Positions 19,280 to 26,473 of a DNA stretch of 64,000 nt are shown piece by piece. The stretch's first letter is position 1. Each line of letters opens with the position of its first letter. The notes beneath the pieces are model-generated. The model did not search any database, had not been told where the DNA came from, and saw only the letters and a list, made by a program, of their open reading frames with translations. Origin of the DNA: Croceivirga sp. (lineage in GTDB: Bacteria; Bacteroidota; Bacteroidia; Flavobacteriales; Flavobacteriaceae); the NCBI GenBank assembly GCA_028284285.1, contig JANQSA010000064.1, forward strand, positions 59,356 through 123,355, written 5' to 3'. Position numbers and translations under genes: made by a program.

Positions 19280-20937
19280 AAAAACCAATAATCATTGCTG
19301 TAGATGATGATGCCCAGGTCTTATCTGCAATACGAGGCGATTTACGATCGCGATACCGAAATGACTACCGCATCATGGCGTCGGATTCGGCTAATGAAGC
19401 TCTGGAAGCCATTAAGGAACTTAAAAACAAAGGAGAAGAAATAGCGCTTTTGCTTTCCGACCAGCGTATGCCGGAAATGCTGGGAGTAGATTTTTTGGAA
19501 AAAGCGATGGCCACCTATCCACAGGCAAAAAGAGTACTCCTTACGGCCTATTCTGACATAGATGCTGCAATAAAGGCCATCAATGATGTGCAACTGGATT
19601 ATTACCTGCTAAAACCCTGGAACCCCCCTGAAGAAAAGCTGTTTCCCGTAATTGATGATGTTTTACAAGATTGGCTGGGGAATTATTCTCCTCCATTTAC
19701 CGGATTGCGGATCGTAGGGTACCAGTTTTCACCCAACACCCATAACATCAAAGATTTTTTGGCAGGGAATATGTTCCCCTATCAATTTCTAAATGTGGAA
19801 AACGAGGCTGCGGCAAAGGAATTAGTGGGGAACAACGATTTGAATTCAAAAGACCTGCCAACAGTCTTTTTTGAAGATGGAAAGATACTTAAAAACCCCA
19901 GCTTGACAGAAGTTGCCCAAAAGTTGGGGTTGAATGTTAAAGCACAGGAAGATCTCTATGATGTCATCATAATTGGCGCCGGTCCGGCAGGTCTGGCCGC
20001 TGCGGTCTATGGAGGAAGTGAAGGGCTTAAAACCTTGCTCATAGACAGGAAAGGACCTGGAGGCCAGGCCGGTACAAGCTCAAGGATAGAGAATTACCTG
20101 GGATTCCCTAAAGGGCTTAGTGGTTCGGACCTGGCACGCAGAGCCATCACCCAGGCAACACGTTTTGGAATAGAGTTTCTTTCTCCGGTAGAAGTCACGC
20201 ATATCACTACACAAGACTCCTACAAACATATGGAGCTCTCTGATGGAAGTAGCCTGAAGAGTAGAGCGGTAGTCATTGCCACTGGGGTAGACTACCGGAA
20301 ATTGGCTAACAAAGGAATGAACCGTCTTACCGGTGCCGGGGTGTATTACGGAGCCGCTACTACTGAAGCCCATACCTGTAAAGATGGCAATGTTTATATG
20401 GTAGGGGGCGGGAATAGCGCTGGACAGGGGGCTATGTACCTCTCTAAATTTGCCAAAAAGGTGCATATCGTTATCAGAAGAGATTCCCTGGACAGTACCA
20501 TGAGTTCATACCTGATTGATCAAATTGACAACACGGAAAATATTGAAATAATAACGCATTCTGAAATTGCAGAGGCCATAGGAGAGCAACATCTGGAACA
20601 GCTTGTGCTCCGAAATAATCTTACCGGAGAAGAAGTCACCCGTGATGCGCGCGCTATTTTCATTTTCATCGGAGCGCGACCTTATACGGAATGGACAGGC
20701 CAGGTTTTTTTAAAGGATGAAAGGGGTTTTCTGCTTACCGGAAGGGATGTGTTGGATAATGATGCAGGGGCACTACAATGGAGGCGACCACAACCCCCCT
20801 ATCTTTTGGAAACCAGCGTTCCCGGGGTTTTTGCTGCCGGAGATGTCAGGAGTGGGGCTATGAATCGGGTAGCCTCCGCCGTAGGGGAGGGAGCCATTTC
20901 CATTAGTTTGGTACATAAGTATTTAAATGAGAATTAA
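19276..20937 (+). CDS. Response regulator fused to a glutaredoxin-like domain and a thioredoxin-reductase-like flavoprotein
   Basis: 553 residues in three parts. Residues 1-130: receiver with acidic pocket AVDDD and phospho-acceptor Asp62 in LLSDQRMPE. About 140-220: a thioredoxin-fold segment (GLRIVGYQFSPNTHNIKDFL, LPTVFFEDGKIL) in which the usual Cys-x-x-Cys place reads Ser-Pro-Asn-Thr. About 225-553: FAD/NAD(P)H reductase with VIIIGAGPAGLAAA, a second dinucleotide loop MVGGGNSAGQGAMY and the C-terminal FAD motif VFAAGDVR. At the redox Cys-x-x-Cys position the sequence reads GAATTEAH, so no redox disulfide. GTG start at 19276 overlaps the kinase stop by 4 nt. It is a phosphorylation-controlled flavoenzyme by design; its electron acceptor is unknown. 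Confidence 0.9.
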   Translation: MKKPIIIAVDDDAQVLSAIRGDLRSRYRNDYRIMASDSANEALEAIKELKNKGEEIALLLSDQRMPEMLGVDFLEKAMATYPQAKRVLLTAYSDIDAAIKAINDVQLDYYLLKPWNPPEEKLFPVIDDVLQDWLGNYSPPFTGLRIVGYQFSPNTHNIKDFLAGNMFPYQFLNVENEAAAKELVGNNDLNSKDLPTVFFEDGKILKNPSLTEVAQKLGLNVKAQEDLYDVIIIGAGPAGLAAAVYGGSEGLKTLLIDRKGPGGQAGTSSRIENYLGFPKGLSGSDLARRAITQATRFGIEFLSPVEVTHITTQDSYKHMELSDGSSLKSRAVVIATGVDYRKLANKGMNRLTGAGVYYGAATTEAHTCKDGNVYMVGGGNSAGQGAMYLSKFAKKVHIVIRRDSLDSTMSSYLIDQIDNTENIEIITHSEIAEAIGEQHLEQLVLRNNLTGEEVTRDARAIFIFIGARPYTEWTGQVFLKDERGFLLTGRDVLDNDAGALQWRRPQPPYLLETSVPGVFAAGDVRSGAMNRVASAVGEGAISISLVHKYLNEN

Positions 20938-21080
20938 GCACTTGATATGGCCCATTTAATGATAGGTTGCTCTTTTACCTCCGAAGCAGTGGGGAAGCAC
21001 AGCTTGGAACTTTGTTAATCTTGTCACAAACCCTTTTTGTGTTCAACTATCATTTGTAATTTGTTAAACAAAAAAGTACT

Positions 21081-21308
21081 ATGAAGTTTTCTGCAATGAG
21101 CATTGTTGCATTCACCACGCTTGTTTTGGTTACGGTAACCATAATGGCCAGCATGAACTTTCCCTTTAACTGGGTGTTCTACGTTACCGTATTCGGGCAG
21201 GCTTTGGTGGTGTATATGGTATACAAAGTACTAACCGATGATTACCAGACCTCCAAAACGTTCGAAGACTTTTACGAAGATTTCCCTATCAATAAGGATC
21301 AAGGATAA
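21081..21308 (+). CDS. Small two-helix membrane protein
   Basis: 75 residues with two hydrophobic stretches (about 6-24 and 29-49) joined by a short loop with NFPFNWVF, and an acidic soluble tail (TSKTFEDFYEDFPINKDQ). No family is recognised. The topology fits a small inner-membrane protein with both ends on one side. A 143-nt gap separates it from the reductase gene, so it has its own promoter or is read through. Its stop codon abuts the end of the convergent universal stress gene (21309). Compact size and clear helices support a real gene. Confidence 0.7.
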   Translation: MKFSAMSIVAFTTLVLVTVTIMASMNFPFNWVFYVTVFGQALVVYMVYKVLTDDYQTSKTFEDFYEDFPINKDQG

Positions 21309-22205
21309 CTAAAGCGCTGCGACTTCCATCTCTTGTTTTTTGGGAACAGCATGCATTCCCAGTTCCGGAATAACCAACAAAGGGATCTGCGTATGGAAAG
21401 CGGTACGCCTGACAATCGGCTCTCGGGTCATACGCTCTACATAGCTGTGCTGATAATTTAGCATCGCCAATAAGTGAATATCCAGCTCTTTCGAAAACAC
21501 CTCCAGGGTACGCGATACCGAATTGAGTTCGGAAACCGTATGCACATAGTGTTCTACATTAGTGAAGTATTTCCGAAGGATATTCAGGTTGAACTGCTGC
21601 AACTCCGTAAGTGCTTTGATTTCATATTGTACATAAACAATACGGATAGTTGCTGAAAATGTATTGGCCAGATCTATTAAAGGTTGTAATTCCGACTGGG
21701 AATAAAACCGGTTAAAATCTGTAGCAAAGGCAATTTCAGACGGGGTATGGAACTCGTAGCATTGTGGTATGGCCAGAATAGGACACTTTTTAGTGGCTTT
21801 GATGATACGAACGGTATTGCTCCCCATAAATATTCCTTCCATTCCGGAAGCTCCTTTCGTACCGGTCACAATCAAATCTATCCCATAGGCATCCACAACC
21901 TCTTTCACTTCCTCTACTAAAAGGTTGAACGAGGAGAGGAGTTCAAAAGCATGCTTATCATTGGAAAACTCTGAGATTATGCGCTCCAGGGTTTTTTCCA
22001 ATCCCTTTTCCGAGGTGGATCTAACAGCATCTTCTATTTGCATGCCATTGACCATAGGTGCCATAAATCGGCTACTTGGAATGGCAGGAGTATAAGTGTT
22101 TAACAAAAAGAAAGCACAGCTTTCGTTCTGAAACAATTTTACGGCATAACGGATGGCGTTCCACGCGTTTTCCGAGAAGTCTGTAGGTATTAAAATCCGT
22201 TTCAT
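21309..22205 (-). CDS. Universal stress protein, tandem UspA domains
   Basis: 298 residues in two Usp domains (about 1-150 and 155-285). Domain one opens with KRILIPTDFSENAWNAIRYA and ends with the ATP-binding pattern G-x2-G-x9-G-S-N in GTKGASGMEGIFMGSN. Domain two is more divergent and lacks that motif. Such proteins are cytoplasmic and rise in low oxygen, starvation or stress. An inverted repeat of FNR-operator shape (22259-22270) lies 53 nt upstream of the start, which points to oxygen-linked control by one of the two neighbouring Crp/FNR proteins. Confidence 0.94.
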   Translation of the reverse strand: MKRILIPTDFSENAWNAIRYAVKLFQNESCAFFLLNTYTPAIPSSRFMAPMVNGMQIEDAVRSTSEKGLEKTLERIISEFSNDKHAFELLSSFNLLVEEVKEVVDAYGIDLIVTGTKGASGMEGIFMGSNTVRIIKATKKCPILAIPQCYEFHTPSEIAFATDFNRFYSQSELQPLIDLANTFSATIRIVYVQYEIKALTELQQFNLNILRKYFTNVEHYVHTVSELNSVSRTLEVFSKELDIHLLAMLNYQHSYVERMTREPIVRRTAFHTQIPLLVIPELGMHAVPKKQEMEVAAL

Positions 22206-22258
22206 CCCAATTTATTAAAAGATGAGATAAAATTAGGAGAGGGTAGATAGTAATACTA

Positions 22259-22270
22259 TGATAATTATCA
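22259..22270. promoter_or_regulatory. TGAY-N4-RTCA inverted repeat (TGATAATTATCA), putative FNR-type operator
   Basis: A perfect 12-bp palindrome, 53 nt upstream of the universal stress gene start (read leftward) and just past the end of the first Crp/FNR gene. Same sequence as the site at 38872-38883. Operator function is inferred from the match to FNR half-sites (TGAT...ATCA) and from recurrence across this region. Confidence 0.6.
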
Positions 22271-22291
22271 GCTTTTATGCAGAGTAGAACG

Positions 22292-22984
22292 TTAAAATCC
22301 TTCTGCCAGATCGCGGAGTTTGCGCTCGTCCTTGATACCTACTCTTTTGCCTGAAGTATGGATGAGCCCTTTCTTTTTGAATTCTGAGATAATCCGTATG
22401 GCCGATTCGGTGGCGGTTCCTACGACATTAGCAATATCTTCCCGGGAAAGGGTAAGGGCCAAAAAACCTTCTCCATCCTCACCAAAATTATTCTTTAGAT
22501 AGAGGAAAGCTTCCGCAATCCGCTGTTTTACTGTTTTTTGGGACATATTCACGATTACATCATCCGCCTCCTTTAGATCATGTGCCATATGGCGCAACAC
22601 CTCCAGGGTAAAATTGGGATTCTTTTGTAACGATGTGTTGATGGTCTCTTTGGGGATAAAACAAATCTCCATATCGCTGACGGCAACAGCGGAAAGATTG
22701 GAGTGTTCTTCCGCTATCACGGAACGTTGCCCCATTACCTCTCCTTTAGAGGCCAATTTTACAATTTGATCTTTTCCGTTCGCGCTTAATTTGGAGAGTT
22801 TTGAAACACCATCCCGTACGCAATATACCCCATTGAGCTTTTCCCCTTCCTCGAAAAGGGGCTGCCCTTTTTTGATTGTTTTCATGGTTTTGGAATCCGA
22901 AACCTTTTTCAATTCCTCCTTGCTCATAGCACGTAAGGAATTGAACTGACGCACGATGCAGTTTTCACATCTTTTACGATCCAT
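22292..22984 (-). CDS. Crp/FNR-family transcriptional regulator, FNR-like with N-terminal CxxC
   Basis: 230 residues. A cNMP-type barrel (about 30-130) is followed by a dimer helix and a helix-turn-helix (LTLSREDIANVVGTATESAI). The N-terminus carries Cys6 and Cys9, and further cysteines sit at 55 and 108; E. coli FNR binds its 4Fe-4S cluster with three N-terminal cysteines plus one in the barrel, so a cluster ligand set C6, C9, C55 or C108 is possible. In the recognition helix the order Glu-x-x-x-Arg (ESAIR) is that of CRP and FNR and fits TGA/TCA half-sites. It is probably the regulator of the TGAY-N4-RTCA sites seen here. Confidence 0.9.
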   Translation of the reverse strand: MDRKRCENCIVRQFNSLRAMSKEELKKVSDSKTMKTIKKGQPLFEEGEKLNGVYCVRDGVSKLSKLSANGKDQIVKLASKGEVMGQRSVIAEEHSNLSAVAVSDMEICFIPKETINTSLQKNPNFTLEVLRHMAHDLKEADDVIVNMSQKTVKQRIAEAFLYLKNNFGEDGEGFLALTLSREDIANVVGTATESAIRIISEFKKKGLIHTSGKRVGIKDERKLRDLAEGF

Positions 22985-23046
22985 AAAGAAAAAATTACCT
23001 GACGATTAAAAATAAGACTTTATTCAATAAAAAAAACTGTAATTTT

Positions 23047-23781
23047 TTAAGTATTGCCTATTCTTTCCAACCCGGATTTTGATAGTATCTGTATTTCGCT
23101 TTTTATCGTTTTTATAAGACCCGCTTTTTTAAAGCTCTTTAAGAGGTTAATCACATATTCCTGGGAAGTGCCCAGGGTGGCCGCCATATCTTCTCGTCGT
23201 AATCTAAGATTTAGTTTACCCTTACCATCCGTTCCGTATTTTTCGGAAAGGTACAGCAGTAATTTGGCCAAACGCCCTTTAATGCTTTTGCTGGGACTGA
23301 AAATTACCCGGGTCTTGTCGCTAAGATTGGCCTCCTCCACAAAGGCCTCTAAAACATCCTGACAGAATTCAGTGTTTTGATTTAAATGTTCCAACACCTC
23401 TTCCCTGTCCAAACAACAAATTTGAGTAGCTGTTAAAGTAGTTGCGGCCACTCTTGCGCCCCTTTTGGAGATAATGGAACGCTTCCCCATTACTTCGCCT
23501 TTTCCCAGAAATCGAAGGATATGCTCTTCCCCGGAGTCGTCAAACTTACTGAATTTGCAGGCTCCTTTCTTAATACAATACAGTTTGCTCAAATACTCAT
23601 TTTCTTCAAAAACAATAGCTCCTTTGGGCAAATGAAGTACTTCTGAAGACTGGTGCAATTGCTTTTGGGACGCTTCCGAGAGCGCCTGAAAATCCTTGAG
23701 TTGTTTGGCATGTATATCAGAACATCTATCCACACCACAAAAATAAACAGGGATAAAATCAAAATACCTGACATATATCAT
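23047..23781 (-). CDS. Second Crp/FNR-family regulator
   Basis: I place the start at ATG 23781 (244 residues). The frame is open to 24117, but that part lies over the opposite-strand copper ATPase gene and has no family resemblance. The protein has a cNMP-type barrel (GAIVFEENEYLSKLYCIKKG; GKGEVMGKRSIIS) and a C-terminal helix-turn-helix (LRREDMAATLGTSQEYVINL). N-terminal cysteines are at 15 and 20, others at 69, 75, 122 and 123. The recognition helix has Glu-Tyr-Val-Ile-Asn, so the Arg of FNR is replaced by Asn, and its DNA target may differ from that of its neighbour. A TGAY-N4-RTCA repeat overlaps its first codons. It is divergent from the cbb3 oxidase cluster. Confidence 0.85.
   Translation of the reverse strand: MIYVRYFDFIPVYFCGVDRCSDIHAKQLKDFQALSEASQKQLHQSSEVLHLPKGAIVFEENEYLSKLYCIKKGACKFSKFDDSGEEHILRFLGKGEVMGKRSIISKRGARVAATTLTATQICCLDREEVLEHLNQNTEFCQDVLEAFVEEANLSDKTRVIFSPSKSIKGRLAKLLLYLSEKYGTDGKGKLNLRLRREDMAATLGTSQEYVINLLKSFKKAGLIKTIKSEIQILSKSGLERIGNT
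23769..23780. promoter_or_regulatory. TGAY-N4-RTCA inverted repeat (TGACATATATCA), putative FNR-type operator
   Basis: It lies 43 nt before the ATG of the copper ATPase gene (plus strand) and covers the first codons of the divergent regulator gene. That position suits activation of the cbb3 cluster and, at the same time, self-repression of the regulator. If the regulator starts further in, the site would instead be in its leader. Confidence 0.5.
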
Positions 23782-23823
23782 GTTTTGACGAAGGGGCAAC
23801 TTGCAAATTTGTAGTAAGGTATA

Positions 23824-26217
23824 ATGCAAGTGTGTATGGAGCATTCCAACTGCTACCACTGTGGTGATCCTTGTGGTGCCCGGTCCGTAGAATTTGATGA
23901 AAAGGTATTTTGTTGCCAGGGATGTAAGGTGGTATATGAGATATTTAGCACCAACGGGCTGGAATACTACTATGATCTGGAAGACGCTGCAGGAACTTCC
24001 CCGGATTTTAAGCCGCAGAAATATGAGTATTTGGATAACCCGGATATAGTAGACCGCTTGTTGGAGTTCAATGAAGAAGGCATACAGGTCATAGAGCTTC
24101 ATATTCCCAGTATTCATTGTAGTTCCTGTATTTGGGTACTGGAAAATCTCAATCGTTTGAACTCTTCGATCAAAAGTTCGCAGGTGGACTTTCCCAGGAA
24201 AAAGGTGCGAGTGACTTTTGAGAATAGTGAATTTACCTTAAAACAATTAGTGGTACTCCTATCTAAAATAGGGTATGAACCTGCTCTCTCTTTAGAGGAT
24301 TTTACCCGAAAAAAGAGCCCTGTTGATCGTAGTCTGTTGTACAAATTGGGGGTGGCCGGTTTTGCCTTTGGAAATGTGATGCTATTGTCCTTTCCGGAAT
24401 ACTTTGAAGTACAGGAGTTTTGGTTAGACCAGTACAAAATTGTTTTCAGGTGGTTAATGTTTGCCTTTTCCCTGCCGGTAGTGGTGTACGCCGCCCGGGA
24501 CTACTTCATTTCTGCATACAAGGGATTGCGTTCCAGACTGTTGAATATAGATGTGCCCATAGCCCTTGGGGTACTGACACTTTTTGTGCGAAGCACGGTA
24601 GATATCCTATTTGATTTTGGCTCCGGTTTTTTTGATAGCCTTACCGGATTGGTTTTCTTTTTGCTGGTCGGAAAATTTTTCCAACAAAAGACCTATGCTT
24701 TTCTATCATTTGAACGGGACTATAAATCCTATTTTCCCATTGCGGTAACCCGTATCAATGCAAACAAAGAAGAAGAAAACGTTGAAATATACAAGGTTAA
24801 GGCGGGCGATACCTTGCTTATTCGAAATCAGGAGATTATCCCGGTTGACTGTGTTCTAAATCACGGAGATGCCCAAATAGATTACAGTTTTGTTACCGGC
24901 GAGTCTCAGGCAGTGGTAAAAAAAGCCGGGGATATGTTGTATGCCGGCGGGAAACAACTGGGAGGTATTGTAGAAGTAGAAACCCTGAAATCAGTTTCCC
25001 AAAGCTATCTTACACAGTTATGGAGTAATGCTGTTTTTTCCAAAAATAAGGCCAGTGGATTTCAAACGATCACTGATGCAATCGGAAAACGATTTACCCT
25101 TGCCGTACTATCAATTGCTATCATAGCAGCCGGTTTTTGGCTTTGGTATGATCCCGGCAAAGCATTAAATGTTTTTACCGCGGTCTTAATTATTGCCTGT
25201 CCCTGTGCTATAGCATTAGCCGCACCGTTTACCTTGGGCAATATGTTGCGGATATTTGGCAAGTATGGATTTTATCTTAAAGATACCAATACTTTGGAGC
25301 GAATGGCTCAGACAGCCTCTGTGGTCTTTGATAAAACAGGAACACTTACCACATCGGATGAAAACCAAATCGTTTATGAAGGGATGGAACTCACTCCCGA
25401 GGAAGCCTCTCTATTGAAGACTACGCTTAGGGCCTCCAACCACCCGTTAAGCCGATCCTTGTATCAGCTTTTACAGGAATACGATATCCAAACATTGGAC
25501 GAATTTACGGAAGAGGCCGGTAAAGGGCTGGAAGGAAGGACCGATCAGCAATCCATTAAAGTGGGTTCCGCAGGATTTGTGGGCGAAAAAGGAACTAAAA
25601 AGCCTGTGGAAACCGCCGTCCATATCAGTTCAAATAATGTCTACAAGGGAAGATTTGCTTTTAAGAATACCTATCGCGAAGGCCTTTCCCAACTTTTTTC
25701 ACGCTTGAAGGATAAAGTGGGATTGTACATTTTGTCAGGAGATAATGAAGGTGAACGCCAAACGCTGGGGCAATTGATTTCCTTTCCCTTACCTATGTTT
25801 TTTGACCAAAAACCGGAAGATAAACTGGTATTTGTGAAGGATCTGCAGGAAAAGGGTAAAGTAATGATGGTAGGTGACGGATTAAACGACGCCGGAGCGT
25901 TGGCACAAAGTGATGTTGGCGTGGCAATAGCTGAGAACGTCAATGTATTTTCCCCGGCAAGCGATGCCATTTTAGATGGAAAGATCATTACCCATTTATG
26001 GCGTTTTATGGATTTGGCGAAACAGTCAATATCCATCATTAAGTGGAGTTTTGTATTGTCGCTTTGTTATAATGTAATTGGACTCTATTTTGCCGTTACC
26101 GGACAATTAGAGCCCGTGGTAGCCGCCATACTGATGCCTCTGAGCTCCATAAGTATTGTGGTTTTTACCACAGTATCCACGAATTTTATTGCAAGAAATC
26201 TTAGAATTAAAAGCTGA
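23824..26217 (+). CDS. ccoI: Copper-transporting P1B-type ATPase for cbb3 oxidase assembly (CcoI/FixI)
   Basis: 797 residues; ATG 23836 (MEHSNCYHCG) is an equally good start. The N-terminus has the cysteine-rich domain CYHCGDPC ... CCQGC, then a heavy-metal domain with IHCSSCIWVLENL. P-type ATPase marks follow: VTGES, the Cys459-Pro-Cys461 metal site in a membrane helix, DKTGTLTTS (phosphorylated Asp), NHPLSRSL and GDGLNDAGAL. About eight membrane helices. It exports or delivers copper needed for the haem-copper centre. It opens the cbb3 cluster, 62 nt before ccoS, and is divergent from a Crp/FNR gene. Confidence 0.95.
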   Translation: MQVCMEHSNCYHCGDPCGARSVEFDEKVFCCQGCKVVYEIFSTNGLEYYYDLEDAAGTSPDFKPQKYEYLDNPDIVDRLLEFNEEGIQVIELHIPSIHCSSCIWVLENLNRLNSSIKSSQVDFPRKKVRVTFENSEFTLKQLVVLLSKIGYEPALSLEDFTRKKSPVDRSLLYKLGVAGFAFGNVMLLSFPEYFEVQEFWLDQYKIVFRWLMFAFSLPVVVYAARDYFISAYKGLRSRLLNIDVPIALGVLTLFVRSTVDILFDFGSGFFDSLTGLVFFLLVGKFFQQKTYAFLSFERDYKSYFPIAVTRINANKEEENVEIYKVKAGDTLLIRNQEIIPVDCVLNHGDAQIDYSFVTGESQAVVKKAGDMLYAGGKQLGGIVEVETLKSVSQSYLTQLWSNAVFSKNKASGFQTITDAIGKRFTLAVLSIAIIAAGFWLWYDPGKALNVFTAVLIIACPCAIALAAPFTLGNMLRIFGKYGFYLKDTNTLERMAQTASVVFDKTGTLTTSDENQIVYEGMELTPEEASLLKTTLRASNHPLSRSLYQLLQEYDIQTLDEFTEEAGKGLEGRTDQQSIKVGSAGFVGEKGTKKPVETAVHISSNNVYKGRFAFKNTYREGLSQLFSRLKDKVGLYILSGDNEGERQTLGQLISFPLPMFFDQKPEDKLVFVKDLQEKGKVMMVGDGLNDAGALAQSDVGVAIAENVNVFSPASDAILDGKIITHLWRFMDLAKQSISIIKWSFVLSLCYNVIGLYFAVTGQLEPVVAAILMPLSSISIVVFTTVSTNFIARNLRIKS

Positions 26218-26279
26218 TAAATGTCATTTTTTTCAGGATATCCTCAATGTAGTTTTACGCTGGAATTTACACGGCAGGT

Positions 26280-26471
26280 ATGAGTGTAATTTATGTGTTG
26301 TTGGCGATAAGCATAAGTGTTGCCATTGTGTTTTTTATAGCCTTTGTTATTTCTGTAAGACAGGGGCAATATGATGATGCATACACACCTTCTGTCCGTA
26401 TGCTTTTTGAAGACGAACTCGTTGATCAATCCTCCGAAAATAACAACCAAAATAAAAGTCAAACCGAATAA
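26280..26471 (+). CDS. ccoS: Cbb3 oxidase maturation protein CcoS
   Basis: 63 residues: one membrane helix (VIYVLLAISISVAIVFFIAF) followed by the family motif of CcoS, with SVRQGQYDD and an acidic tail. CcoS is required for cofactor insertion into the cbb3 oxidase and acts in the inner membrane. It lies between ccoI and ccoNO; the ccoNO start codon follows 2 nt after its stop. Confidence 0.9.
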   Translation: MSVIYVLLAISISVAIVFFIAFVISVRQGQYDDAYTPSVRMLFEDELVDQSSENNNQNKSQTE

Positions 26472-26473
26472 TT

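Noticed and set aside
20990..21060. CACAAA/TTTGTG hairpin upstream of the small membrane protein
   Set aside because: Six A/T-rich base pairs only and no U-run; not distinguishable from chance.
23782..24117. N-terminal 112 codons of the open frame of the second Crp/FNR gene
   Set aside because: It lies on the opposite strand of the ccoI gene and has no resemblance to the regulator family, so I start the gene at 23781.
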